From Babylonia areolata (taxonomy: Eukaryota > Mollusca > Gastropoda > Neogastropoda > Buccinidae): a stretch of 64,000 bases of DNA. Shown one piece after another: positions 32,431 to 42,626 of this stretch (position 1 is its first letter; every line of letters starts with the position of its first letter). The DNA is taken from positions 50,286,504 to 50,350,503 of the forward strand of contig NC_134878.1 of the NCBI RefSeq assembly GCF_041734735.1. Reading direction: 5' to 3'. Made by a program: the position numbers and the translations under genes. The notes below the pieces were generated by a model, which searched no databases, had not been told where the DNA came from, and saw nothing but the letters and a program-made list of their open reading frames with translations.

Positions 32431-34330
32431 ACCACAGCAGGGTCTTTTAGAAAGATGAATTGAGGTGTTTATTTCTCTAACTTAACAGCACACCTGGAAC
32501 ACACACAATATTAAAACCCAGGTTAAATCAATACCAAAACATATGCTAGACATAATCGCACTGATGTAACAGAAACATCATTATGTTGTCTGGACAAGTA
32601 AACAATTCCACAAATAACCTTTCTCCATTCTGACACTCAATGTCTAGCCGTACACTCTCTCCTCGAAGAGATCTATGTAAAAATGTAAAACAAGCTTCAT
32701 ATAGCTTACCATCAACAATCAGTGGCACATAAGTTAATGTGCACCAAATATATGACTAACAAATACTAACTCCCAGTGTTTAACTCCTGTCAAACCACCA
32801 TAGAATAATAGCTGTCGCACCAAGTATGTGGCAGACAATTACAAACTCCCAGTGTTTAACTCCAGTTAAATCACCATACAGTAATAGCTGTTTCCATTAA
32901 GACTGAACAAAGCTGTACTTTGTCTCTGCAAAGTATCTCACTGGTAAAATTTTTACATGGGAATCATATAGTTACCAAGTAATTTGGTAAATATATAGCA
33001 ACCTGTGTGCACCAACATAGGACTGCCTCTCAGTGGTCTCAAATCTTACTGAACACATACAGCTATGTGTTACCCCACTGGCATATAACACATGACTACA
33101 GCACATGGTAATCACAACTACCAAGTCACACATGTTCCCCATATTGCATTATCACTCATGTGCACACACACATGGAAACACATGAACATACAGTTAGCCT
33201 GTAGATTTGTTCACCTTGAATATAACCATCACCACCTAACATACAAAATAGGTATGTCATACTTCAAAATAACTCCAACTGTTACAACCAAAACATTATA
33301 CACAGATGCAACACACATAATCTCTGTGTTTCTTTGTGACTGAATGCTTACATTGTTCCCACAGTATGTCAACAACTGACACACCACTGACATGTTACTG
33401 AACATTATCATTTATGCAAGCCAAGATGCACAACATGTAAACCCAAATGTGATGTCCAAGCATCATACCATAATATCAACCTGTAGGAAACAGGAAAGGG
33501 GGGGGGGGGATACCCAAATACCCTAAACCAGTACTCCATTTAGTCATGTATTGGCTACATTGTGTATTTTAACCACTTTTTCCTCAGTCACTAGCCTCAA
33601 ATACAATTAAGCCATACACATGCTGGCTATGCTCTCTCACAAGTCATGGTATCTGCATCAACACATTCCAGTTACATTAACTGTGAAATATCACATCAGC
33701 TAAAAAGGATCTCTCAACACTCTTGTGACACAACATCACAATTCTACAAACTCCAAACTGTTTCCAAAAACCATAAAGTAAATTGTCAACAAAGCAAATT
33801 ACCAGTACAAGCATTACTCACAGCCCCCAACGTTTCAGGGTTCACTTTATATTCATGTAGCAGAACACAATCCCACTGAGCCAGTGTGTTAGTCACAGAA
33901 TCCAAGTATACCATAAATCAAGCATTCACCTAAGTCCGAAAAATAGATGCTAGTTTGACACTCACAGCCCCCATGGTACTGTCTTGACCGTCTGGCTCTC
34001 CTGGCCTGCTTCAAGGAAGGAAAAGAAAGAAACCCCACTGGCCTATTCATTTTATCCTCTTCACAAACTGGCGCTGTATGCAAACTATTTTCCAACCCAG
34101 AACGTTTCCAATTGGCTGAAGTTAACAGACCAATCTGGGACCAATGGTGCTAGACTTGCACATCCAACACTTTTCTCACAGAACCCAGCATTGTCAAGGA
34201 GAAGGGGAGGGTGATGAAAAGAGGAAGGGAAGGAGGAGGAAAGATCGCCCAGCCCTGATTCTGTTCCAAACAGTTCATGATAAACACACCACACCATGTG
34301 GTGACCATTGAGGCAGATGCCATCCTCCCA
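32431..34330. other. Unexplained AC-rich block, about 1.9 kb
   Basis: Even composition with CACACA-poor but CA/AC-leaning text and almost no open frames. One internal near-duplication, ACTCCCAGTGTTTAACTCC with AATAGCTGT, is at about 32768-32815 and 32846-32895. A G run lies at 33497-33510. None of the repeat families in this window, nor any CC2D2A exon, was found. Confidence 0.5.
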
Positions 34331-34700
34331 GAGATCAACATTGGGGGGTAAGGAGGGGGGAGGGGGGGGGGGGGGGTTGAGGGTGATGGAAGGGAAATGG
34401 GCAGGGGAGTGTATAGGAAGAGAATGGTCAGAGGAGATACCATCTTTACTTAGTATTTCTTGATAACTTGCTCCCTCTGCACTTGGCCAAGGGAAGGGGG
34501 GGAAAGGGAGAGAGGGTATGGGGAGGGGTGTTGATGGGGATAGATGCCATGGAATGTGTGGAGGGGGGGGGGAAGAAGAGTAGGGAGGCAGGAAGGAGGG
34601 GAAAGGGAGAGAGGGTATGGGGAGGGGTGTTGATGGGGATAGATGCCATGGAATGTGTGGAGGGGGGGGGGAAGAAGAGTAGGGAGGCAGGAAGGAGGGG
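34331..34700. repeat. G-rich block with two copies of a 99-bp unit
   Basis: 34350-34380 is nearly pure G. At about 34499-34597 and 34598-34696 the unit AAGGGAGAGAGGGTATGGGG, TGTTGATGGGGATAGATGCC, GAATGTGTGGAGGGG is duplicated. Runs of three or more G recur closely and could form G-quadruplexes. Confidence 0.85.
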
Positions 34701-34799
34701 TCCATCAGTGAACAGTGTGTCTGAGAAAATCCCACACTTCCACCATAGGCGCCTGACACACTATAACAATACAAACAGGATTGGCATTCTCATTTAGAA

Positions 34800-35450
34800 G
34801 ATTCGGAAAAATATAGCTGGTTTCTTTCATTCAAGAGCATATTTGAGACGGAAAAATATAGTTCAGTTCTAAACAATAAATGGCACAGACTTAGTCTTGC
34901 TCAGTTCAGGCTAAGGGTATTGGGGCTGAATGCCAGTAAAAGATGGTACTCTATTGACACATCCATTCAACCCCCATGCCCTATGTGTGGGGTGCAGACA
35001 GAAGACGAAATTCATTTTCTTTTTGTGTGTAACGCCTACAGTGATATCCGTAAAAAATGTGAAGTTTTTAAAGGAAGTGTTTCAGTTGAAAGGGACATCA
35101 TTCATCTCTTTTTGACAGATAATGTAAAGATAATTCGGTCACTAACTAAATTTATCGCCCTTGCTTGGCACTTTCGTAGCAAGAATTGCTCTAATTTGCA
35201 AAGGCATACACAACAAAAATATTGCAATCTCAAAAGTTAGGAAATAATCACAATGAAGTTTTAACTATCATAGCATTTAGGTTGGATGGTCGACTCAAAG
35301 AAGCCAACACTTGTATTGTTTCCAATATGCACGGAGAAAGTGCAAATTAACTGAATATGCATAGGTTTACTTCTGATGTGTCCCATGCCAATAGGACTGT
35401 AATGTCAATGGCATTAAAACATTTTTCAATTTCAGTTTCAGTTTCAGTTT
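34800..35450 (+). mobile_element. Non-LTR retrotransposon 3' end
   Basis: A frame reads MGLNASKRWYSID, then CPMCGVQTEDEIHFLFVCNA, the C..C....EDE.HFL..C signature of non-LTR ORF2 C-termini. Then comes a 3'UTR with CCAATAGGACTGTAATG and a (TTTCAG)n/(TC)n end at 35425-35462. It is 5'-truncated. Confidence 0.8.
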
Positions 35451-35484
35451 CTCTCTCTCTCTTTCTGTGAGGTGTTTGAGGGCT

Positions 35485-35545
35485 TGATTTAAAAAAGCAG
35501 CTGTGCTTACTCCACTATCCTCGTGAAATAAAAAATTGTTTCGTT

Positions 35546-35583
<38 letters not shown>

Positions 35584-35836
35584 TTATGTTATGCATTTAT
35601 GTATGTACACATATTTTTTTTTTCTTTCTCAATATCACATTACTTTGAATGGATCGTCAAACTGCTGTTAGATGTACAAATCGATTGATTTTGTTTTGGA
35701 TTTGGTTTTCATCAATATTATTACTATTGATACATGTTGTTATTTGTATTACGAACCCCCATGTCATTAGGGCTGTAAAGCTATTGACATTAAAGTGTTC
35801 AGTGTTCAGTTCTTTCTCTCTCTCTCTCTCTCTCTC
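35485..35836 (+). mobile_element. Second non-LTR 3' tail and (TC)n up to the gap
   Basis: GTCATTAGGGCTGTAAAGC and GACATTAAAGTGTTCAGTG parallel the 3' end of the element just upstream. TC repeats lie at 35545-35582 and 35811-35836. The sequence then stops at the N run. Confidence 0.65.
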
Positions 35837-35936
35837 NNNNNNNNNNNNNNNNNNNNNNNNNNNNNNNNNNNNNNNNNNNNNNNNNNNNNNNNNNNNNNNN
35901 NNNNNNNNNNNNNNNNNNNNNNNNNNNNNNNNNNNN
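35837..35936. other. Assembly gap, exactly 100 N
   Basis: One hundred consecutive N. This round number is the usual placeholder for a scaffold join of unknown length, so left and right need not be close neighbours in the genome. Confidence 0.95.
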
Positions 35937-36153
35937 GAAACCAAAGAATCAGAAGAAAGTTGAAGCGGGTCGAAAAGGTGCTGCTGCTAGAAAAGCAAAA
36001 CATGAACTTCTCAAAAAACTTCGAAAAGCGAAAGAAGAACAACAAGAAGAAGAACCATCATCGAGGAGACCAGATCACGTTTTTATCAATCCCTTGTACA
36101 TTGCTGCTACGATGATAATAGGTTGTGGTGTTTACATATATTTTAATCGGTAG
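35937..36153 (+). CDS. Polinton small basic membrane protein, partial at gap
   Basis: Counterpart of the 102-residue gene at 59617 in copy 2; its start is lost in the gap. It has a Lys/Ala-rich basic start (KVEAGRKGAAARKAKHE), a Glu/Gln stretch, then one hydrophobic segment with PLYIAATMIIGCG. The function is unknown. Position next to the integrase is the same in both copies. Confidence 0.7.
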
Positions 36154-36245
36154 AAAAAACCACCACCACCACCTGTGGTAACAAAACCCAACCCATTTAT
36201 TATGTTTTGAACATTAATTTGAACACTATTTATAAACAACAAACA

Positions 36246-36488
36246 ATGGCAACACCAAATATAAATGGTAAAGAAATTGCAAACACTGTATACCACGCGG
36301 TTGTGGTCAGCGCATTGGCCGCTGGTTACTCGAGATTGACAAAATTAATATTTACGAAAGCCCCAACACCTAGACTGGCTTTCAACCTCGAAGATATCAG
36401 GATGGTCACTTTGGATATAGCCCTCGCTATGGCTACGAAGGATATGTTGGAAAAACAAGGTATTCTCCCACATGATATTTTGAAGTAA
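36246..36488 (+). CDS. Polinton 80-residue conserved protein, copy 1
   Basis: It starts MATPNINGKEIANTVYHAV and contains SALAAGYSRLTKLIFTKAPT and MATKDMLEKQGILPHDILK. It is almost identical to 59954-60196. An in-frame upstream ATG exists at 36207, but the start at 36246 is the one shared by both copies. The amphipathic middle could associate with a membrane. No known domain recognised. Confidence 0.8.
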   Translation: MATPNINGKEIANTVYHAVVVSALAAGYSRLTKLIFTKAPTPRLAFNLEDIRMVTLDIALAMATKDMLEKQGILPHDILK

Positions 36489-36509
36489 TAATAATATCAT
36501 CATTATAGT

Positions 36510-36926
36510 ATGGCATCAGTAGCGTTACTCGTTGGTGGGGCAATAGTAAACGCTTTAGCATTTACCGGAAGTAATTTTTTATTTAGTAAACTGGGGTCTT
36601 CAGACGCGTTAGAAGAACAGAAACGACACAACAAAGCGCAAGAACAACTTCAGGCAGCGACCGCAGAATGGCAGAAAGAGAGGATTCAACGTTTAGATTA
36701 TATAAATGAAAAACTAAGACAACAACAACATGCTGTGAACACGTTTAAGGATGTGGATATGGCTATGCAAGAATATTATAAAGTGATGGGGGAGCCACTA
36801 CCCCCTCTTTCTCATAAACCCCAACTTTCAGATTTTTATACACCCTCAGAGGGACAAAAAGATCGAGAATACGTATTTATTATCATGACCATGGTCATTT
36901 TTGGTTTTGCGATTTCAAAATATTAA
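36510..36926 (+). CDS. Polinton 138-residue two-helix membrane protein, copy 1
   Basis: N-terminal hydrophobic stretch (MASVALLVGGAIVNALAFTG), a charged helical middle rich in Gln/Lys/Glu (probable coiled coil), LPPLSHKPQLSDFYTPS, and a C-terminal hydrophobic anchor (IIMTMVIFGFAIS). It starts 21 bp after the previous stop. Counterpart at 60218. Function unknown; a virion or membrane accessory role is a guess. Confidence 0.8.
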   Translation: MASVALLVGGAIVNALAFTGSNFLFSKLGSSDALEEQKRHNKAQEQLQAATAEWQKERIQRLDYINEKLRQQQHAVNTFKDVDMAMQEYYKVMGEPLPPLSHKPQLSDFYTPSEGQKDREYVFIIMTMVIFGFAISKY

Positions 36927-36947
36927 ACATTTACTTTCTTAAATAAA

Positions 36948-37871
36948 ATGGAAAAGATCTATTACAGCCCAAGCGGTTATTGGAAGGGTTATTCGGCGAT
37001 TAAAAAACTCGCGAAAGCAGCCAAGGTGTCTGAGGATGAGGCTAGAAAATGGTTACAAAAACAAGCTATATGGCAAATTTATCTACCCCCTCCAAAGTAT
37101 ATTCCGAGAGCAAAATTTGATATTACTGTCCCAAATGAGGTTCATCAGGCTGACCTTTTATTTTTACCCTATGACAGAATCGGGCGTAAGACGTATAAGT
37201 ATGCGCTGACTGTCGTTGATGTTGCGAGTCGATATAAAGAAGCCGAACCCCTAACAACGAAAGACAGCGTCGAAGTGGCGGCCGCTTTTTTACGTATTTA
37301 CGACCGTAGCCCATTGAAGTTGCCCAAACTTCTTCAGGTAGATCCTGGCCGAGAGTTTATGGGTGCTGTGAACAAAATTTTTAAAAAAGTAAGGCGTGGA
37401 AAGACACACAGAAGCCAGGCTATTGTAGAAAGATTTAATCGTACACTGGCAGAACGATTGTTTAGTCATCAATATGTGGCTGAAATGAAATCACCGAATC
37501 GATCAACAGAATGGGTCACTAGATTACCGGCTGTTGTGGCTGCATTGAATAATGAGGTGACGAGACTTATAGGTAAGAAACCGTCGGTCGCAATAAAGGC
37601 CAAATCGGTAGAAGCCGAATCCTCTGCACCGACTAAAGATGATAAAGGAGAGTTACCGCGTGATGCGCAAGTTCGGTACTTGTATGAGCCCGGTGAGCTC
37701 GAGGGTGGAGCTCGCAAACGAGCAACGGATCCCGTTTGGTCTCTTAAAGTTTATAATATTAAGCGTATGATGCCCGGCGATCCTATTCTTTATTATTTAC
37801 AAAATGGCCCATCCAGAGGGTTTGTACACGAAGAGCTTATGGTTGTTCCTTACGATACAGAAATACCATAG
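36948..37871 (+). CDS. Polinton integrase, copy 1
   Basis: 307 residues, a retroviral-type (rve/DDE) integrase of the Polinton family that would join the linear element to host DNA. Residues 1-55 hold SGYWKGYSAIKKLAKAAKV and LPPPKYIPRAKF. The catalytic core follows, with an Asp in HQADLLFLPYD, an Asp in LQVDPGREFMG and a Glu in AIVERFNRTLAERLF. The C-terminal part, KRATDPVWSLKVYNIKRM and RGFVHEELMVVP, is typical of Polinton integrases. Its 3' end overlaps PolB, which converges from the other strand, by 22 bp. No reverse transcriptase or gag is present, so this is not an LTR element. Confidence 0.95.
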   Translation: MEKIYYSPSGYWKGYSAIKKLAKAAKVSEDEARKWLQKQAIWQIYLPPPKYIPRAKFDITVPNEVHQADLLFLPYDRIGRKTYKYALTVVDVASRYKEAEPLTTKDSVEVAAAFLRIYDRSPLKLPKLLQVDPGREFMGAVNKIFKKVRRGKTHRSQAIVERFNRTLAERLFSHQYVAEMKSPNRSTEWVTRLPAVVAALNNEVTRLIGKKPSVAIKAKSVEAESSAPTKDDKGELPRDAQVRYLYEPGELEGGARKRATDPVWSLKVYNIKRMMPGDPILYYLQNGPSRGFVHEELMVVPYDTEIP

Positions 37872-40800
37872 TGCCCGTAGGCGTAAGATGTAATACCATC
37901 ATCTAGCCAATAGCGTTTGGAATCGTACGGTGAGAGTGATGTCTTCATTTGCTTGATCGTGTACATCTTGTGCTTATACGATCTGAACGTTCTCATACTA
38001 TTAGTAAATTGAACAGATAGATCAATACACTCCTTATACATATCGGGTTCAATTTCATCCTTCACCACACATTTTTTTATGCCCTTGGCTTTCTTGATAA
38101 CTGATCCATCATCCGCTACAACCGAATACATCTTCGAGCGCAAGCCGCAGAATTGTCAGATCGGTTTACATCCGAGCTCACTTTTCATGTATCCTGGCAC
38201 TTTCTCTATCGATTTATCGTACAATCGATGATCTTTTGGAAAATTACTGCGGTCATGTACATTATCATCCATACCAGCGATAAAATCCTCGCATTCTACG
38301 TGGAGAATGAATGTATCGGTATCAGTATATAACAACCTGCATCCATATTTTTTCTTGTAGTGGTTGTAATACAAATCATACATGAGATACTTTGATAGGT
38401 CGAGAATGGCCATCCCGATATAGATAGGTTTATTGAGCACAAGCTTATTTTTTTTGTAGTGAATCGCTAGAAGTTTCTCGTTGATGATCATATGATCGAC
38501 ATAAGCCGGTTTGTTTATTAGTTTGCGTGCCTTGTCCTCTTCATCTAACTTGAATAATTTGATATTCGTTCTCATTCTGATATTTTCCATAGTTTTACCA
38601 AATACCGAGTTGTTCATTAATTTATACAGATCTTTATCGGCATCGTTAGTAGCGGCTTGTCTCAGTTTGGTGTTCATCAATATATAGGGCGCCATCCAGG
38701 GACTTTGATTAAACTTTAACACTTTTGTGATTTTAGTTACTTTCATGCCAAGTTGCGTGTATAGCTTGAGATTTCTATAGTGAACGACATAACCAACCTT
38801 ATTCCATAGATTCGGAACTAATTTTCTCGTTTCCTTTCCGCGCAGCTCGAGTTTTTCACGAAGGCGTCGTTGATAGGGTGAGAGGTTTTCGAGTTTTATT
38901 TCTATTTTCTCAGGAGCTTGGGGATAATCGTTACGTTCGTCGTGTAATTCCTTAGGGTACTCGATATCACACTCCACAATATATCCCGTCTCATCATCGT
39001 CGGGGTGATTTAGAATCTTTTCGAGATTGGCATCGTTATCCCAGATAAATCCACCCGTGGGTAAAGCTTGTAACATCGCCCAACCATACAAGTTGTTCGC
39101 GTCGAGATACATGATATACGAATCCGTTTTTTCAGGCCTGTAATCTTTCATATACTTGTTATTAGCCTCCGCGTATCTTCTTACAGTCATACTGATTCCA
39201 CCGCGTATTCCCGCCTCTATCATGTTATATTGTTCGATATCCGTCAACAGTTCGAGTTCTATTCCCGTACTCTTGAGTAAAGCATCTCAAGACATTCCGG
39301 GAAGCGTGTAATAATGAACAGGATCGAGATTATGAGTTCGCAAACACGTATTTCTAAAATTCTGGAACACATCGGCAAGTAACAGCACATCAGTGACTAA
39401 GTACAGATCGTTATAATCACCTAGATTCTTACATTTAAACTTCTTCCACACATTCTTGGCATGCTTGTGGTCACTTTCTGATATATCCGTGTTGTTAAGT
39501 TTACTAAAGAAATGACTTTTCTTTGGTAGTTTTGTATCTTCGTATTTACTCCAATCGGTAATATATTCGTACGGAAAGACTCCTTTTCTCGTAACGAGCT
39601 TGAACTCCTCCTCATCTGTGAAATGTTCGCGCGTTAAAAACTTCTTATCATCCGGAAGGTTCTTCGCAAGCTGGTCGAGACTCGAACTCAAGAATGCGAA
39701 ACTATCTAAAAACTTCAACCTTCCCCAACTGAATGTGATGTACTTCTCTTTATTATTCGCGATACACGTAATTCTACCACCACCTTTGTTCGCGAGCTCC
39801 GAAATGATCGCGTGAGAGTCGTAACCTTTGAGGTTGTGAAATAATATCAGCAACACAAATTCGTCGGGTTTTATTCTCAATTTAAGATTACACGATGCAT
39901 GCGCGGCACCTCGATAGTTCCCTGTGATATGGTCATGATCTCTTACTTTATCATTTGCGAGTAGTTCCCCTCTACATATCCAACAAACTCGTTCGTTTTC
40001 AAACGATTCGTTATCTTTTTTGGTCACCTTTATTGGAACTGGTTTTTTCAATTCCTTGACAGTATGATAATATATTATTCGAAGTTTTTCGAGAAAATGA
40101 CTGACCGCATTCTCACCACGAAATAGTTGCGGTTTGTACGCCCTTCCATCAGACCTAACATGCACAAACCCGTATGACGAGATGATGTGTTCGCTTTCTT
40201 TGATGGTATTATTCGAATCGGAATCGTCTTTTATTTCTTTACAAATCGCCTCAAAATCAGCATATATCACATCACTAACTTGCATTTGATTTTGAAAATT
40301 GGTAAATTTGATCATTTTTGTCTTCTCCGATGGCATCTCAACGCGAGAATAGTTCTTGTGGTTGATCTGCGCGCATCGCTTAATATGTTCTTCTAAAAGT
40401 TCTGATGATGTTGTACCTGTCAAGCAAGACTCACAAAAGTACATTGCTGCTTTGTGTTTGTTTGTATTACTCAGTAGTCTGTTAAAGTTCTTAATATAAG
40501 TATAATGTTGTCCACCATTTTCATTTTCTATAATAAGACGTTTAATACGCTCCATGTTGGCGGGTTGTTTTGATATTCTTGCACGTTCAATCGTTTTATT
40601 TTTTAAATAGTATACATTAATAGCAATATTATTTTGAGTCTCAATCTTTGTAATTTGTTTTACAGGTGTAGGAAAGTAAATATTTTCAAAATTTAACCCA
40701 TCATCAGAAGGATAGGAATAAGTTAAATTAGAATTCGTTTTTGTTGGAAACTTGTGTGCACGTAAACAATGTCTTATACATTGATCATCTTTATTTTTAA

Positions 40801-41464
40801 TATTAATCACAGCTCTTTTATTTTTTAACCACTGTGGTGATTCAATAAAGGATCCTGGAGATGTAATAGAAACTCTATTCACCCATAAACTAAAGATTCT
40901 TTTAATGAACCATCCTGAACCTTCATTTGTAAAATTTTCTATTTTTAACAAAATATGTTTTATTTGTTTTTCAATATCTTGATCATCAACAACATCAATA
41001 ATACTTTGATATTCCGATCGAAATACAGCTACAGTAGTATCATCATTTTTAATTTGAGCAAACTCCACCGTTAAAACAATATTTTGTTTGGTCAGTGGAA
41101 TAGCTCTTTGGTTAATAGTGTCCACTTTACTCATCATAAACGAAAGCGGATCTATTTCATTTGGAAGAGCTGCAAGTTTATAATTTTTAATAATACTACC
41201 AAACTCCTCCGTGGATTCAGCTTTATGTTGTAGTTTACGTATAATTTTAATAAGTTCATCTTTTTTCATTCTACTAAAACCACGAATTTTGAGCTTTCGT
41301 GCAATATCTTTAAGCGTAGCATTGGTCTCCCCCTCCAAAGCATCAAACCCCAGTGCTTTAATCAACTCAGTTTTATTCATAGATTCATGATTAGGAATCT
41401 CTTTTTTAGAAGCAAGATCACGGTAATACTTTTCAGAATATCGTTGCGCCATTTTTACTCTCAA
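37850..41464 (-). pseudogene. Polinton protein-primed DNA polymerase B, copy 1
   Basis: About 1,200 codons in total, broken by about two breaks. Family B protein-primed polymerase expected to copy the linear element from a terminal protein. The N-terminus has two short SAP/Rho-N-like helical motifs (NKTELIKALGF, LKDIARKLKIRGFSRMKK, KDELIKIIRKL). Next come exonuclease motif I (VIYADFEAI), an endonuclease VII-like Cys/His module (CWICRGE, DHDHITGNYRG), Exo II (FHNLKGYDSH), Exo III (YLVTDVLLLADVF), polymerase motif A (YLDANNLYGWAM), motif B (KLMNNSVFGKTMEN) and a motif C region (LLYTDTD). It is the only large gene on this strand in copy 1. Confidence 0.93.
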
Positions 41465-41510
41465 TATGTTCTATATATAATCTTTTCTCTAATAGGATTT
41501 CACAAGCTGA

Positions 41511-41882
41511 TCAATCTCTGAATCCAATGATAACTCCACCAAAGGGTGGAATATACCCTCTAGAATAGGCTTCAAAAGGGTCAATTTCATCATCAGAAGC
41601 ATAATCCTCATCCTCAGAGTCGCTTGAATGTTCTCCACAATCGGGTATAGGATCAATCTTTTTCTCCACGGGAGGAGGCTTCTCTTTTTTATACTTACAT
41701 GTACAACAAATAGCATACTTCGTGCGTACATAAAGGTTGCATTTTAAACAAAGTACTGGAAGTGGCATTCCTTTTCTATGGCATTTAATATGATCTTTGC
41801 AATAGAGTCCCATGCAAGGTCGGCTGCATACTCCACTTGTTTTAACTTTGGGGTACTCGCAAATGTTATGCGGAAAAGGCAT
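41511..41882 (-). CDS. Polinton Cys-rich putative zinc-binding protein
   Basis: 123 residues. Four or more Cys pairs in the first 65 residues (CSRPCMGLYCKDHIKCH, CLKCNLY, CCTCKYKK) suggest one or two zinc modules. An acidic tail (SSDSEDEDYASDDEID) and a short GYIPPFGG end follow. It is the gene nearest the right terminal repeat, 47 bp inside it, and probably reads leftward together with PolB. No named family recognised; a regulatory or DNA-binding role is inference. Confidence 0.75.
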   Translation of the reverse strand: MPFPHNICEYPKVKTSGVCSRPCMGLYCKDHIKCHRKGMPLPVLCLKCNLYVRTKYAICCTCKYKKEKPPPVEKKIDPIPDCGEHSSDSEDEDYASDDEIDPFEAYSRGYIPPFGGVIIGFRD

Positions 41883-42179
41883 TTTTTCTATATTTACAAT
41901 ATAATGTATTTCTCTAAAAGGGTGATCACAAGCCGTGCGCGCGGGTGGGAAGATCTGCGAGGCAGGCTGTGCGCGCGGGCGGGAAGATCTGCGAGGCAGG
42001 CTGTGCGCGCGGGCGGGACCACACTCTTAGCTATTGATCCCGTCCCAACTCGGGCCACACACGCCGAGCGGTCGCTAGCTTGCCAGCACGCACACACACA
42101 CACACACACGCGGGGAACGGGGCGACCGTTTCGCTCTCCATACACATATTTAAGGATCGCGCGTACTCAAACTAACTAG

Positions 42180-42278
42180 GTCAAACGTTCATATGTGAAC
42201 GGTTGACCCACTTGATACCTCCTCTCAGTACCATCCAAAAAGCTAACTAGGTCAAACGTTCATATGTGAACGGTTGAC
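42180..42278. repeat. Two copies of a 28-bp near-palindrome
   Basis: At 42180-42207 and 42251-42278, inside a 71-bp direct repeat. The arms are GTCAAACGTTCA and TGAACGGTTGAC around ATAT, almost perfectly self-complementary. It resembles a dimer-binding operator or an origin element; its function is unknown. It was not seen in the left terminal repeat of copy 2. Confidence 0.85.
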
Positions 42279-42399
42279 CCACTTGATACCTCCTCTCTTA
42301 TGAACCAGAACCCCCATGACCATTTGGCTCTCCATACACATATTTAACCATCATTTTTTTTTATCTAGTGATTTGGCTCTCCATACACCTTTTTAAGCT

Positions 42400-42594
42400 G
42401 ATCGCGCGGGTTTTTCGTTTTTATGGTTTAAGGCGTTGTTGCGCCTTATGGGCGCTTAAATCCGGATCGCGCGGGTTTTTCGTTTTTATGGTTTAAGGCG
42501 TTGTTGCGCCTTATGGGCGCTTAAATCCGGATTGCGCGGGTTTTTCGTTTTTATGGTTTAAGGCGTTGTTGCACCTTATGGGCGCTTAAATCCG
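42400..42594. repeat. Three exact-length 65-bp hairpin repeats
   Basis: Each unit starts GATCGCGCGGGTTTTTCG and holds AAGGCG-TTGTTG-CGCCTT, an inverted repeat, followed by ATGGGCGCTTAAATCCG. The period is exactly 65 bp with only about two changes. It lies just inside the outer end of the terminal repeat. Confidence 0.92.
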
Positions 42595-42626
42595 TTACAT
42601 ATAGAACCCCCATCCCTTATACTACT

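Larger units (their letters stand above)
35937..42626 (+). mobile_element. Polinton/Maverick copy 1, right part
   Basis: The left side is cut by the gap. Order: four small-to-medium + strand genes (the last is integrase), PolB on the minus strand, a Cys-rich minus-strand gene and the right terminal inverted repeat, ending ATACTACT at 42626. The inverted end (AGTAGTATAAGG, then TGGGGGTTCTATAT) matches the left end of copy 2. A family-typical 6-bp target duplication would make CTGTAC (42627-42632) the right member; the partner is not in view. It differs from copy 2 by only about 1-2% in the shared genes, so it is young. It looks broken, with about two breaks visible in PolB. Confidence 0.93.
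41930..42626. repeat. Polinton right terminal inverted repeat, about 697 bp
   Basis: Its inner end (AAGCCGTGCGCGCGGG) pairs with ACGGCTT at 51797 and its outer end (CCTTATACTACT) with AGTAGTATAAGG at 51325. In between lie GC-rich direct repeats (GGAAGATCTGCGAGGCAGGC, two and a half copies), a (CA)n tract, two copies of a palindromic unit, the TTTGGCTCTCCATACAC motif twice and three 65-bp hairpin repeats. Confidence 0.9.

Noticed and set aside
36948-37871. Integrase taken as part of an LTR retrotransposon
   Set aside because: No gag, reverse transcriptase or LTRs; the neighbours are PolB and Polinton small genes, and the C-terminal wording is Polinton type.
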